Source: Phytoseiulus persimilis (taxonomy: Eukaryota; Arthropoda; Arachnida; Mesostigmata; Phytoseiidae). Taken from it: a stretch of DNA of 64,000 nt. Each line of letters begins with the position of its first letter. Position 1 is the stretch's first letter. Shown one piece after another: positions 30,493 to 41,924 of the stretch. The translations under genes were made by a program, and so were the position numbers. The stretch lies in the NCBI GenBank assembly GCA_037576195.1, contig CM075103.1, positions 30,526,723 to 30,590,722 on the forward strand, in the 5' to 3' direction. The notes under the pieces were generated by a model. It saw only the letters and a list, made by a program, of their open reading frames with translations. It had not been told where the DNA came from and made no database searches.

Positions 30493-32697
30493 TTAATGTC
30501 CCCGCCCCGGTGCCCCGAGAAACAGTATCAATGACAGTACCTCTGACTGAACAGCTGCGTCAATCTGACTTTCGATTTGCGCTGTCTCGCGCCCGAACAA
30601 GCGCAATTGGCCGACATGTGCCACGGTTGAGTAGGGATGATTATCGTCAAGTGAGACCAATGCGTAGGTGTCGTGCTTCAAGGTTCTGGTGATCATCAGT
30701 GGCCCTCGGTACAACGGATCTAGCTTGCGGGATGATCCGTCGGCCGTTCTAGGCGACGTTGTGAACCATACAAGGTCACCCACGTTGAGTTTTTCGGCGG
30801 CGACATGTCGTCGGTTGTAGTGCTTCTGCGCCTCCCTGAATGACGACGCTACTCGTGCTCTGGCTTCGAGTCTAAGATTTTCTGGCTCGCTCCTACCCTG
30901 GGTCGATGGGTGTGTGATGGAACTCAGGAGGCGATCTGGAATCACTGGGTTGTATCCGCAGTGCAAACGAATGGGAGTCTCTCCCGTGGAGCTGTTCACG
31001 GATGTGTTCAAGAGCAATTGAACTTTTTTCAGGAGCCGATCCCACGTTCCTGTTTCTTGTGCGTGCAACAGTTTTGCCAAGAGAGGGGTAAGGATTCCGT
31101 TAACTCTCTCTACTTCTCCGTTTCCCTGAGGTCGCCTCGGGCAGTTCCGATGGTGCGTGATGCTGAGTCTCTTGAGGATTTTTTGGAAGGCCGTCGCTGT
31201 GAAGGCGGAGCCCCTGTCTGACGTGATTCTAGCTGGGGTTCCCCAGTCGTGCATGAATTTTTCCATGGCTGCAATGGTCTCTTTCGTTGATGTATTTCGG
31301 ACTGCTTCGAGATATGCGATTTTTGTCAACCGATCGACTATGACGAGTACGTGGGTGTTTTTGGCGAATGTCGTTGGGTACGGGCCGACGTGATCGACAT
31401 GAATCCAGTCGAATGGTTTGTCCGGAGTCGGGATGGATTGTAAGAATCCAGGCTGTTTGCCGGATTTTCTGCGATGGGCGAGACACGGTATGCATCTGGA
31501 AATATGGTCCTTCACGTATCTCGTCATGCGCGCGAACCAGCACTGTCGCATGATGATTTGCTTAGTTCGCTCAACCCCGTAGTGTCCCTGGAGATCGTGG
31601 GCTCGGACTGTAATTGCTTTTCTCTGACTGTCTGGGATAACGAATAGCTTCGCTGAGCCCACCTTGTGGTGAAGACATCCTTCAACGAGTGCGAAGGATT
31701 TCACGGTGCCCATTTCTGTTCGCGATCGTTGCTCTTCTGGTTTGCTTAGGATGTCGATCTTTTCTCGAACTTCTGAATCCTCTCTTTGGATGGCAAGTAT
31801 TTCCTCTCGCAAAGTGACCGGGGTTGCCTGCACTGCGGTTGCAGCTGGCACGGGGCTCTCGATCATCCATTGATCCAGAGTTGTGTCCTCCTGTTCTTCC
31901 TCCGAACAGTCTTCTGACAATCCCCAGAATATTTTTTCGGTGGCTGTGGTTGGTTCCTCGACGGGGTTTCTTGATAGCGAGTCGACGTGCGCCATGCGAG
32001 CTCCCGATCTATGCTCTACCGTGAATTGGAACTCTTGAATCAATGCGCACCACCGTGAGAGCTGTGGATTTCTCGTAGTTTGAGCGTTAATACTGAGGAG
32101 TGCCTGGCAATCCGTCACCAATTTAAACCTGCGCCCGACCAGGAATGTACGGAGCTTCTCGAATGCAAACGTTATGGCCAGAAGCTCCAGCCTGGAGGAG
32201 TTGTAGGACGCCTCCGTGGCGCTGCATTTGCGGGACACGCATCGAACGAGGTGGAGCTTATTGTCGCTTCCCGGCTGAAACATCATGGCAGCGAGTCCAA
32301 TGACGGAGGCGTCACTATGGAGCTCAACCGGCAGTGAAGGGTTGAACAATGCCAATACGGGCGGTTCTGTCATAGTTTTCTTCAGAGCATCAAAGGCGGC
32401 AGCTTGCGCGTCGCTCCAGGCGAATTTGGTCTTTGTGGAGGTGAGCGTACTAAGAGGAGCCGCCTTCTCCGCGAAGCCAGGCACGAACCGTCGAAAGAAG
32501 CCACACAGACCCAGAAACTGTCTGACCTGCGTGGCGTTTTGTGGCGTTCTGAAATCGACGATCGCTCTTATCTTGTCCTGGGTTGGCTCGATCTTCCCCT
32601 CTCGGATAATTAGGCCCATAAACGTGACCTCTCGGAATCCGAAGCGACATTTTTGCGGGTTCAGTGTCAATTTCGCCTTCCTTAGTTTGCGGAACAC
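30493..32697 (-). CDS. Ty3/Gypsy Pol: RT thumb, RNase H and integrase
   Basis: A 734-residue open frame. Order: RT connection (CRFGFREVTFMGLIIREGKI, RQFLGLCGFFRRFVPGFAEK); RNase H (VELHSDASVIGLAAMMFQ, SRLELLAITFAFEKLRTFLV, KLVTDCQALLSI); integrase zinc finger (HDLQGHYGVERTK, then CIPC); DDE core with Asp in WIHVDHVGPYP, Asp in RITSDRGSAFTA and Glu in PQGNGEVERVN; GPY/F-like end (KLDPLYRGPLMITRTL). The start codon is simply the first Met after a frame break. The integrase part looks intact, but the polyprotein cannot be complete because the RT palm is damaged upstream. Confidence 0.85.
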   Translation of the reverse strand: MFRKLRKAKLTLNPQKCRFGFREVTFMGLIIREGKIEPTQDKIRAIVDFRTPQNATQVRQFLGLCGFFRRFVPGFAEKAAPLSTLTSTKTKFAWSDAQAAAFDALKKTMTEPPVLALFNPSLPVELHSDASVIGLAAMMFQPGSDNKLHLVRCVSRKCSATEASYNSSRLELLAITFAFEKLRTFLVGRRFKLVTDCQALLSINAQTTRNPQLSRWCALIQEFQFTVEHRSGARMAHVDSLSRNPVEEPTTATEKIFWGLSEDCSEEEQEDTTLDQWMIESPVPAATAVQATPVTLREEILAIQREDSEVREKIDILSKPEEQRSRTEMGTVKSFALVEGCLHHKVGSAKLFVIPDSQRKAITVRAHDLQGHYGVERTKQIIMRQCWFARMTRYVKDHISRCIPCLAHRRKSGKQPGFLQSIPTPDKPFDWIHVDHVGPYPTTFAKNTHVLVIVDRLTKIAYLEAVRNTSTKETIAAMEKFMHDWGTPARITSDRGSAFTATAFQKILKRLSITHHRNCPRRPQGNGEVERVNGILTPLLAKLLHAQETGTWDRLLKKVQLLLNTSVNSSTGETPIRLHCGYNPVIPDRLLSSITHPSTQGRSEPENLRLEARARVASSFREAQKHYNRRHVAAEKLNVGDLVWFTTSPRTADGSSRKLDPLYRGPLMITRTLKHDTYALVSLDDNHPYSTVAHVGQLRLFGRETAQIESQIDAAVQSEVLSLILFLGAPGRGH

Positions 32698-33720
32698 AAT
32701 CTCTCTCTTCTCAGGGAGCCGAGGATCAGCGAGACGAGGTGATTGAAGATCGCCGGGCCGTTTTTGAATCCGAACATCATTCTCCTGAACTCCCCACTCG
32801 AATCGGGGGTAATGAAGGCTGTGTACTGCCGCGAATCCCGAGACAGGGGGACCTGCATGAAGCCCTGCTTGAAGTCAAGCTGGGCAAACCAACTGGCGTC
32901 CGACAGGTCCATCAGCTCGTCCTCGAGATTTGGTATGGGCCAGTGGAGATCGACTGCAGCATTGTTCAATTTTCGGGCGTCAATGACAACACGTTTTTTC
33001 GAGGACTTACCCGGGGACAGTCGGGTAACCACGAATGCTGGGCCCGCGAATGGGCTTTTGGTGTCGGTGACGATGCCGGCCGCCTTCCCCTCTTGCACCT
33101 GATTTTCCATGAATCTCCGGTCCTCCGGAGCGAGGCGATAGGGTTTCGATCTAGCTGGAAGCGCACCGGGCTTAAGCCGAATCTCCGCCTCCAGCACGTC
33201 CGTGCAGCCGATCTCTTGAAGTGAGAATGAGAAAACATCCCTGAATTCGTTTACCAACTGGACCACTTGAGACCTTTGCGTTTTGGATAATGTGGGACCC
33301 AACTCTATCTCCTCCTCTTTAATATTTCGTTGACACCCCACTCTGCCAATGACTCGACCCACAACCACGGGTTCCGCCTGAGTGCCGACCGACGAGGACT
33401 GATCGAGCATTCGGGCCCTCGGAACATGCTCCTCGGCCAACACCTTACACTTCCCCAGGCGTTCGCCTGCGCTTATATTCAAACTCTGAACCCCTCGATT
33501 TTCGATGGGAAGCTCAATGACTCCGCTTGTGTCGCTGTGATAGACGTAGTCGCGGTCGGTCGCGCGAACGACGATCGCCGAAGAGGGCTCTGTGGTCGCA
33601 CGAACCATGGCGACTGAACCAGAACGGACCTCGACGTCGTCCAACACGCGAGGGCGAGCCGACCGCGCTCTGCGAATCTTTTCGAACGTCGACTCTGGCG
33701 GTCCGACGAAGAACTCGTCT
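32682..33720 (-). pseudogene. Ty3/Gypsy protease tail and RT fingers/palm, catalytic motif deleted
   Basis: Reads VNEFRDVFSFSLQEIGCTDV, the RT entry typical of Ty3, then KKRVVIDARKLNNAAVDLHW, WPIPNLEDELMDL and FAQLDFKQGFMQVPLSRDSR with the first catalytic Asp, and RRMMFGFKNGPAIFNHLVSL. After ILGSLRREI the sequence jumps to VFRKLRKAKLTLNPQKCRFG in another frame. The ~25-30 residues that should hold the YxDD pair are missing. Confidence 0.8.
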
Positions 33721-35041
33721 TAGAATCGCAAAAGCGTGAGGTGAGGCAAGTCAAGGAACGTGCGGCCGACGCACATGTCCTCGGAATGGCGCCATCTGGC
33801 ACCACCATCGCCTCCAAGTTCTGAGCAACTCCCTCCTCCACCTGTAATGAATTCAAGACAACGCTTCCCAAGGTGTGCGTCGCGGGCGTAGAAACATGGC
33901 CGGCTCCGAATATCGGCACGGACTCTCGTTTAATTCTCAGATCCATCTCTATCGCTTTGCTTGCTCTGATCAGGACTGCAGAGCAGCCGGTATCCATCAG
34001 TCCACTCACCTTGAACCGGTTGTTTACGGTACACTTCTTGATGTATTTTGCGCCTAGGGCGGAATTTATGATCTGAGTGGTGTAATTTTCTCGGCGTTCG
34101 GGACCGTTGACAGATCGACGCGGGCAGTCTCGGATGAAGTGTCCCGTCCGCTCGCACCCCCAGCAAGCAGGAGTCACACCGCCCGGACGATCGGCGCCGA
34201 GTGGGCGACCTCCGGTCAACGCGAGCGGTCTCCGTGCAGGGAGCCGTCGATTCGCCACAAAGTCCCGGTACCCGGCCGGCACCGACCCCGCCGCGGGCTG
34301 GACCGTGCCTCCGACGTCACCCGAACCGTCCGCCCGGTACGCCCGGAACGGCGTCGGCTCGCGCCGATCTCCCCAATCCCTGAACGGCCAACGACCGGGA
34401 CTGCCCTGCACCGGGCTCCGCGCGTCCGACCCCTGGGACTCGCCCCGCTGGCCACCGCCAGCGAGCTCCCGCGGCGTCCGGGATGGATCCATTCCGATCA
34501 TTTGTGCAGCTCTACCTATGTCAGCGATAAGGGCAACGGCACTCGCGGACGGGTGATGCGTCAAGGCCAGTTTAACCGGTACGAATACGTCGTGCAAACC
34601 CTGCACGACATGGTCAAAGGCGTCGACGAACGGTATTCCCGCCGCTTGTGCGAGACTCGCCTTCTCATATACGTAGGTCTCCATCGGCATGTCGGCGCTC
34701 TGGCGAAATGTGAAGAAGCCGCTGGCCGTACATCCCGGTTGAATGAACGCGATCGTGAAACGAGCCGCGAAAGATGAGTCATCCTCTTCGTCAAACGTCT
34801 CGAAAGAGCACTCCGAGTTCTCGAAGTGGAACCACGTGGCGGCCCGGCCGGACAAATGCGACTGTGCGAAAGCAACGGCGGCCTCCTCTCCGAACCGTGA
34901 GCTTGCAACTTCGCCCCGGATCATCATGAGCCACTGACGGGCGGCCAATCCCTTCGAGACCCCGTCGTATGTCGAAATCCTTGGTCCACGACGCGGGACC
35001 GCTCTCTGCCGGCTCGACATTGCCTCCAACAACCCCGTCAA
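33720..35041 (-). pseudogene. Ty3/Gypsy Gag and protease
   Basis: The gag frame (GPRISTYDGVSKGLAARQWL, SHLSGRAATWFHF) ends in a single CCHC knuckle, CWGCERTGHFIRDC, after a Pro/Gly/Arg-rich linker. A protease follows with FKVSGLMDTGCSAVLIRASK (Asp-Thr-Gly). A frameshift near 33.75 kb passes reading to the RT frame. The frame opens at an ATG near the primer site. Confidence 0.8.
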
Positions 35042-35250
35042 CTGCTACGTGAGGCTTGAGAGCTTCTCCTCCATGGCGATGTCGGCGAGCTGTTCACTCT
35101 CGGAATCTAATCTACCGGCCGATACTCACAAGGTTCGGTCTCCCCCACTGGGATCTATCCCACTTCTGAGCTGTCAGGGAACGGATTTCACTCAAGAGGC
35201 TTCAAGTACCTGGCTCAACTTTTCTTTATTAGCAGCACCGATGCCGTAAG

Positions 35251-36140
35251 GCCGGCGCGACGACGTGTGCATGTATTTTTGGAGAGGGCTCTCTTGGAAG
35301 GTGCGCGGTTGGACGTCTCTAACAATGGCGGGGTGGCGCGCGTTCCTACAGCATCCTCTATCACAAGGGAATCAGGACATCGAGAAATCTGAGAGCATCG
35401 CGGGAGGTTGGACCCGAAGTTTCTGACAATATTCATCGGATAGGAAGCTCTTCAATACAAGTGATTTAGGTTGTTCTAGATTATTCAATTGTGTCGAAAA
35501 TTTCGTGACTTGCGATTAGGCTTCGCAGCGGTTATTCCACCGCGAGCTATCGAGAGCGTATCTCGGCGACTCACAGGAGCAGGTTTTCCAAATCAGCTGC
35601 TCCTCCCGAGATCGCGACTTCGGAGAGAGTGGGCGCCACTCCTCCGTGCTATTCTTTACACGGTGTAAACATTGTCGTTCCCCATCGGAAGCTTCCGCAC
35701 GTGGTCTGCTCGTTTCGCCTCGGAGCTGTCGTGAGCAATGGTTCTCGCCTGAAACCATTCTGTGACTGTGAGCGCTTTGAAAATGTTTTCGCGCAGAGAT
35801 GAGCATGAGGAGTTCCGCACCCTTCGTAACCCAAAGATTTGGGTATGGTAATGGTATCAAAAGGGCTCAGATAAGGCTCGATGCATCATTTGTCTCAGAG
35901 TGAGTTCTCGAGGCTTCTTCCAGCGAACAATGATGAGTGATCGAACAGCGGAGCTCATATCCACTGGTGCATCCTAGGGATTCGTTCGATCATCAGTTCG
36001 CTATCGCGTATTCTTCACCTCATAGATCCTAATAATCTCACCGATGACTTGCGAGAACGAAACATGCAGCAGCTAAGATTTCCAGATTCTGAAAAGTGCC
36101 AGCACGAGTAAGCTCATAGTACACTTGGAGAAACAACAAC
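35251..36140. other. No recognised gene
   Basis: Short ORFs only (for example 35516-35860 minus), without motifs. Possibly the 5' part and terminal region of the hAT remnant that follows. Confidence 0.3.
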
Positions 36141-38179
36141 TTGGAGATCGATAAGTTCAGTCCGGTTCCCGAATCTAGAGGACAGGCCACGCTCCATCGA
36201 TTTGTCGTCGATACATCAGTCCAAGGGAATCCGCATGAAATTCCAGAAGAGGAGGAACTTTGGGATAACACGGGAGCTTCAAACACATGCAGGCCGTTGA
36301 AGAAAACAAAGCAAGCGCCAATCGATAGTTTCCTCACCAGGAAGCACAGTCTCCGGAGCGAAATTCTTCGTCTGGTTTCCGAACCGAATATAAGCTTGAA
36401 TCAAATTATTCCGGATCTTTTGAGGAGAGTGTTGAGTCTTGCATACCCCGCTGATCCGCCACCTCCCAAGTCAATCGCCACGGTAAGGGAGATTATACAT
36501 GAGGAAGCAGCGAAAGTTCGGAATGATCTACGGATGTCGCTCACGGATGTTCGCCAGAAAGGTTCGACTATTTTCACGGGAATGTCTTCATCTATCGAGC
36601 TCATTCCGATGCCCTATCTTTCCAGTAACCGTCGTTACTATATATAACGTTATTATATAACATCCATAGGTCACAGAGTCTCTCTTTCGTTCGATGAGAC
36701 TACCGTTCTCGGGACAGACCGATACCTCACCGTTAACTTACATCATTCTGAACAAATCTTCGGGGCTTCCGAAATCGCTCCTCTCGGCCTTGTTAGAGTC
36801 GAAAATCGAGCCACGGGAGAATCTTCGGGAGACATCATCAACCAGCGATTACGTCCCTTCGGTCTCTCGACGAAACATGTGATGGCGGCCGCGACTGGTG
36901 GAGCCTCTAATGCCCTAAGGGCAGTCGACAAGATGGGCCTTGGAAGACAGAAATGCTACGCCCACGGGCTAGATCTTGTGGTGAAGAAATCCATCTACGG
37001 TTGGACGGCTACGGCATTCGATTTATCGATTCTCGGATCCTCGACTCCCCAATCGGATAACGAGCTGGACGAGGAACTGGACGAGCTCGCGACGAGCGAA
37101 TCAATCGAATCAGGAGGGGTAAACGCACCCGAGACGACATCAGACGGCGACGAATTTACGCTTGATGATAGAAGGGAGCAACTCACGGCAACAGTGCACC
37201 TCGGTGAAGCTCTCGAGCGTCTCCGAAAGAAAGCACGCGATTTCCGAAAAAAACCCAATCTCATGGACGAGATCCGGTGATTGACCGCCAGCGGAGACTA
37301 CAATGGACGGCAACTGCTCGTCAGAATCGACGGTAAAACTCGATGGAATTCGACTCCGGTGATGATCGAGCGTGCCCTAGGAATTCTCCCAGCGATGAAC
37401 TGAGTGCTTTGTCGCCACGGGGATACCATAAACACGGATGATTCTCGTGCTTTGAGGAGTGTCGCAACCGTGCTCTCCCCTTTCAAACGAACCATTCTGA
37501 GCCTCTGTGATAACAAGACTACGCTCAGCAATGCCGACAGGATCTTCACATGCCTCCTTAATAATCTCCAGGATTCGAGAACCGAGCTAGCTCTCCTCCT
37601 GCGAGAGAATTCGATGGAAGAAATCCCTAAAAGGAGGACAATCTTGTCTACGGCACAAGCGTACTATAGGATCCTAGGTATGACTTCAACTTCGAAAGGA
37701 TGTGTGGCCTGAAAGAACCTTCGGATGAGGAGCTCCTCAATGTTTTCGCACCAATCACAGATGCACATGAACCCATCGCCCCCCCAGAGCCCGATTCCGT
37801 TCCGCGAATTTCAGTGAGTTGAATGAGCCGATGCAAGTCCAGTCAAGCAGAATTTTTTCCGCCATTGAAAATGTTCCACTTCCAGAAAAACATCTCATGG
37901 GATCCCATTAACGAGCATCCCGCGACTGCAAGAGCCGCGATCGACAGAAGACTGACCTTGGCACGAGGATTCAGGCTTCATGAAGCCGGAGGCGGTCATG
38001 GCCGTCTCCTCGACCGATGCCTAAAAGCTTTATCGGGAATCCCGCCGACATCCGTACAGGCCGAAAGAGACTCCAGTTCGGTTCGATTCTTGTTGGGGGA
38101 GAACCGTGCGAGGATGGAACCGAGCACCCTCGACGATATATTCTTCTTGCGAAAAGCATTCCAGAACGAACTCTCGTGA
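36141..38179 (+). pseudogene. hAT transposase remnant (hAT-2)
   Basis: Several plus-strand frames line up as one hAT transposase. ILRLVSEPNISLNQI and VLSLAYPADPPPPKSIATV are followed by REIIHEEAAKVRNDLRM and RQKG. The core has SLSFDETTVLGTDRYLTVNL (first catalytic region), NALRAVDKMGLGRQKCYAHG and LDLVVKKS; next come DGKTRWNSTPVMIERAL, VLSPFKRTILSLCDNKTTLS and NRIFTCLLNNLQ-like sequence. The dimerisation domain is SGIPPTSVQAERDSSSVRF. Stops and frame changes at ~37280, ~37400 and ~37690 break it. A GT...AG interval from ~36562 to the CATAG at ~36670 could be an intron. No ATG fits the first frame (TTG only), and no terminal repeats were found. Confidence 0.75.
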
Positions 38180-40900
38180 CGCGAAAATTGTGTTACAGAG
38201 AACTTGTCTCTTCACCATGTTCCGCAGTCGTTGTGTACATATATTGTCCAGTATCTCTCACAAGCTGATGCTTTCTTAACGTTAATCATGAACTTCCCTT
38301 GGGCAAGGTTGCTCCACTAAGAAGCATACTCATTTGTTCGTTCTGTCGTATTTCTGCCTATTTTCGCTTCATCTATGCCGACACTGCGCTGTACTTCACT
38401 GCGCGAACAAGACTTTGTATAATCGTATGGGTTCAACCCTTCTCGCGTTAGAGGAGTGGATATCCCTTTCAGTCAGTTCCTATGCTTATCTCAGGGATCC
38501 GTCGTGAGTCACGACTCGTGACTCCAGAGACTAGACCCTAGAACGTGAGGATTCAGCGGTGAGAGAGGGTAGTTAGGATTCGGGTAACTGGGATGGGACG
38601 GTATGAGCGTTCGCGTATCTGCTCATTGAGTAGAACATCGGTTTCTGTGGCCTGTCGCGTCGACAGTCTTCGGACTGTGTCCACAACCTCGGTGACCGGC
38701 CGGGAGCTCCAGCTGATCGGCCCGTTTGCGAGCCGACGCGCACGGAACCCACACACGTGGGACGGCGATGAAATTATCATGCTTCAGTTGGATTGGTCTA
38801 TTGAAGCGTCGTTGTTGTTGGGCTGTGTGAGTCACAGCAGATCGCTGTTGTCATCACTACCTCTTTCCAAGTCCTGTGACCCTCGGCATCAAACCATGAT
38901 TCAGAGCTTCTTTCCTCGTGATCACAATGGTGGCGAGGTTGAATCTCGCCACCATGGCGACGCACAGCTGACTCGGGTTCGATTCAGCCTGATCTTCCCG
39001 AAGTCCTCCTGGCTCATAAACAGATCTGGCGTAGTGTTAGCAGGCCTCATCCCAGGCCCAGAGTTCGATTCCCTGGGTTCGAGGGAAGCCGGCACTGGAA
39101 TGTGCGCCGTCAACCGTAACACCAGCAGAGCACGCTAGTGGCCGAGGTAGAGGGCAATATCGACGGTCGCAGCAAAGGCATCGCTGGTCGTCCTGTCATT
39201 GTGCGATCTTACCATCCCAAGCCCCTAGACGTCGATCCAGTCCCTCAGATCCTCCTCGAACAAGCGATCAGGATGTTGTATCGTTGTATAGTTGTATAGT
39301 TTCAAGGAATCACCGCATAATGATCCAGTCGAGTAAAAGTCGACGATTCCAGATGGCGATTTCTTCGAGAAGCACTCGCTTGACCTACGGCATCTGATTC
39401 GTCCACTCATTCCACGAAATATTCGGATGTTAGACTGATGTGCAGATTCGAGTTATGCTCGAGAGCCCATCGGCTCATGGATCGTGCCCTGCTGCGGATG
39501 CGGACCGACTCCGTTGGCCACGAGTTGTCCACCAAGCTTAGTGATGTTATTGTTGATCCGCTGGTATTCCGGTTTTAGGGGTGCAGCTTGGCCCGTGCGA
39601 AGTTCGAGCATCACGAACTCATACCTTGCTGATGTAGCTGGACGCGTTTGATCGTTTCGAGATGTGAAAATGCTGGACCCGTACAAGGACATTTGCAGCA
39701 TGGTGCTATCTCTCGAGACTTGGTGGTTCGTGTTCCGAAGTTGCGGTAATGGGTCCTTGACTTTCTGCGGTATGCATATCCGTCAATCAAGCCACGTGCG
39801 GATCACGACGGTGTGATTGCCAGGCTCTCAGCCGATCGAAGTACGCGTCGCACATCGTCAACTTGGTTAGATCCTTCCCGGCCAGTTAAGAACTCCAGCC
39901 ATTCTCGCTAGAAGCTATGCTCGAGATAGAAGAAACATCTCTTTCACATCGTCAGCCAGGAAGCAGTTCTCGTCGACCGCAGCCTCAAGGGCCAGACGCA
40001 GGAACCCGCATGGATGGAGCACGGCTGCCGTAGGAGCGGCTTAGGCTCTCGGATGCAGATGATCCAGCGTTCGCGTACACGTTTCTGTCGTCTCGTCGTG
40101 CAAGAGGAAGAACCTATGTTATGTGCATCGCCAACAGGCCTGGCGCACTTTTTCGATGCCCTACTTCGAGAGACCTCAGACCGATACAGCAGTTTCATCA
40201 CTCCCTCGAGCTTGGTACTCCCTCTCCACTGCCCCAATAGGCGAGTGATGTGGCTAGAAGAGTGGCCTCCATGCGGACAAGGAGCCCCATGGCCCGCAAA
40301 AGGTCCGGCCCTCCAAGGCGATGATGAAGGAATTCGGAGGGCCGCGATAGCGTGACAACGAGGTTGAATTTTTCGAGTCCAAGTTTCGAGTGCCTGTTAA
40401 ACCCAAACGTTGTTTGTGCGTGGTCGCAAAGTGCGAAATGAAGGTGCCATTATTCTGCAAACTTGATTGGAACTCATTAACGACTCCACACATCGATCTC
40501 ATCAAAGACCACTATCATGGAAGCGAGCTGCTGACGGGTGCCGGTAAAGCAAATAATGGATAGGTACCTATCACGTCACTCGACAATGCCGCAAAGCACG
40601 ACCCCGAGTGGTTCCAGTTTCGTTGCGGCGATCTTCCGGCACATCACGCGAATCCTCGCCGGTAGAACGTGAGTCTACTTTAGAAGTCAGACTTCTAATG
40701 CCATCCCATCATCTTCTTGTCTCGCGTCGTAAAACCCTTGGATTCGCCCCGCCACGATTTCCACGGACTCATTGATAATATCAAGCACGGGGGGATACGC
40801 GAAATAATTGCCGATCAGCACAGACATTTTTTCGCTTTCTCCTCATGAAGAACTGTTCACGTTTGCTTCACTTGTCCTTCGGTCACGATGATAATATGGT
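38180..40900. other. Long stretch without a confident gene; SINE-like and unassigned exons
   Basis: Around 38930-39110 lie a hairpin (GGTGGCGAG and its complement) and two B-box-like motifs (GGGTTCGATTC, GAGTTCGATTCCC). The second is preceded by TGGCGTAGTGTTAGC, a good A-box match, so a tRNA-derived SINE or tRNA relic is likely at 39020-39110. The minus frame 39453-39701 (YGSSIFTSRNDQTRPATSAR) has protein-like composition but no recognised family. Confidence 0.35.
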
Positions 40901-40908
40901 AGGAGGGG

Positions 40909-41121
40909 TCACAAGGAATTATTTCGCTTTACGCTCTTTTTGTATCGAAGATCTGACATCCAAAATATTCTCTGAAATCGTCGCGACAACCCCACCCGCA
41001 AATCTTTTTCTCTGCCCATCAGGAGAAATACGACATTTTCAGGCTTGAGATCTCTGTGCACGGTGAGTCCGTTACCGCGTTGGGCTTGAATCGACGGCAA
41101 GATCGCGGCGTTTGTCCACAA
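40909..41121 (-). pseudogene. Protein kinase catalytic-loop fragment
   Basis: The minus frame contains GLTVHRDLKPENVVFLL, a perfect Ser/Thr kinase catalytic loop (HRDLKPEN), preceded by AAILPSIQAQRGN as expected for the helix before it. The DFG motif that should follow is not present, and the sequence becomes unlike kinase, so this is a fragment. The phrase RDLKPENVVF is reminiscent of SNRK-type kinases, but one motif is too little for assignment. Confidence 0.4.
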
Positions 41122-41135
41122 AAAAAAAACAGGAA

Positions 41136-41704
41136 CGGTTCATCCACGGGTTGAACCGGGTCGCAGAAATGCGAACAACCTAGCGTCAAGCCGGGATACA
41201 GACAAAATTCGTCCCACCCAAAGCCCCCCTCAATTTGTTTTCGACAGTTCTATCTTCAGTGCTCCGGAATGCCTCTCGAGAATATGATATCGATGCATGT
41301 TCGGCCACGTGTTGTCAATATCTCAGGATCTGTTATTAGTTCAACATTTTCAAATGGATTTCGCATAAATTCGATATTTTTTTTCTTTTCGAGGGGGTCT
41401 TCCAGGTTCCAATTGAAATCACCGCATAGAATCAGTGAAGTTCTCTGGTTTTGTATACCAGGAGACAGAACATGGTCATATTTCAGCAGGAACTCTTCAA
41501 TGAGTTCGAGCGATGTTCCCGGATTTATGTATACAGTCGCAAGGACGGTTAGTTGGTTACGTAGGAGTATTTTACAGGCACGAATGTCACCAGGATCTTC
41601 ATCAATGAGATCTGGTGCAATTGTGGGAGTTGCTTGCGTAGGTGCTCCTCTGCGTTCGTGAATAGCAGCTCCACCTGTCGACCACGGGGTCAACCGTGGA
41701 CCCC
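41136..41704 (-). mobile_element. AP-endonuclease-coding repeat with hairpin ends, copy 1
   Basis: Shares most of its sequence with 63360-64000. On the plus strand it begins CGGTTCATCCACGGGTTGAA (stem GGTTCA/TGAACC) and ends near CCACGGGGTCAACCGTGG (stem CCACGG/CCGTGG). The same termini on both copies, in unrelated surroundings, argue for a mobile unit. It does not show ordinary terminal inverted repeats; the class is unclear. Confidence 0.45.
41256..41693 (-). pseudogene. Exonuclease/endonuclease/phosphatase (EEP) fragment
   Basis: A 145-residue frame with GGAAIHERRGAPTQATP, QLTVLATVYINPGTSLELIE, ILCGDFNWN (the conserved Asp/Asn pair of AP-type endonucleases) and LTTRGRTCIDIIFSR. This is the middle and later part of an EEP domain as found in LINEs; the N-terminal catalytic Glu and final His are missing. 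Copy 2 at 63706-63990 covers the same region. Confidence 0.6.
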
Positions 41705-41764
41705 CTGAGCGACTTCGTTGGAGTTTATGGACTGCCGTGCCCCAGTGGGTCGATCACCGACCAT

Positions 41765-41924
41765 CGAATTCTTGGAGCGATTCCGGGACCAATCTGACCT
41801 TCACTTTTCAAGTCTGGAGGGGTGATTCCGGGACCGATCTGACCATTACTCTCCCAGGTCTGAGGGGTGATTTCGGGCCCGATCTGACCATTACTTCTCA
41901 AGTCTGGAGAGGTGATTCCGGGAC
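41765..41924. repeat. Spy-derived ~40-bp minisatellite, block 1
   Basis: About four units of the form TGATTCCGGGACCAATCTGA with CAAGTCTGGAGG spacers, the same motif found in the inner arms of the Spy element at 15.3 and 16.1 kb. Confidence 0.7.

Larger units (their letters stand above)
30190..35250 (-). mobile_element. Ty3/Gypsy LTR retrotransposon, decayed
   Basis: Plus-strand TGTCAGGGAACGG starts both LTR remnants (30190 and 35176), with about 72 matching bases before they diverge. The minus-strand order gag, zinc knuckle, protease, RT, RNase H, integrase is the Ty3 order. The 5' LTR is truncated, and frameshifts plus an RT deletion inactivate the element. TCAGAAGTGGGAT beside the 5' LTR is the likely primer site. 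Confidence 0.85.
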
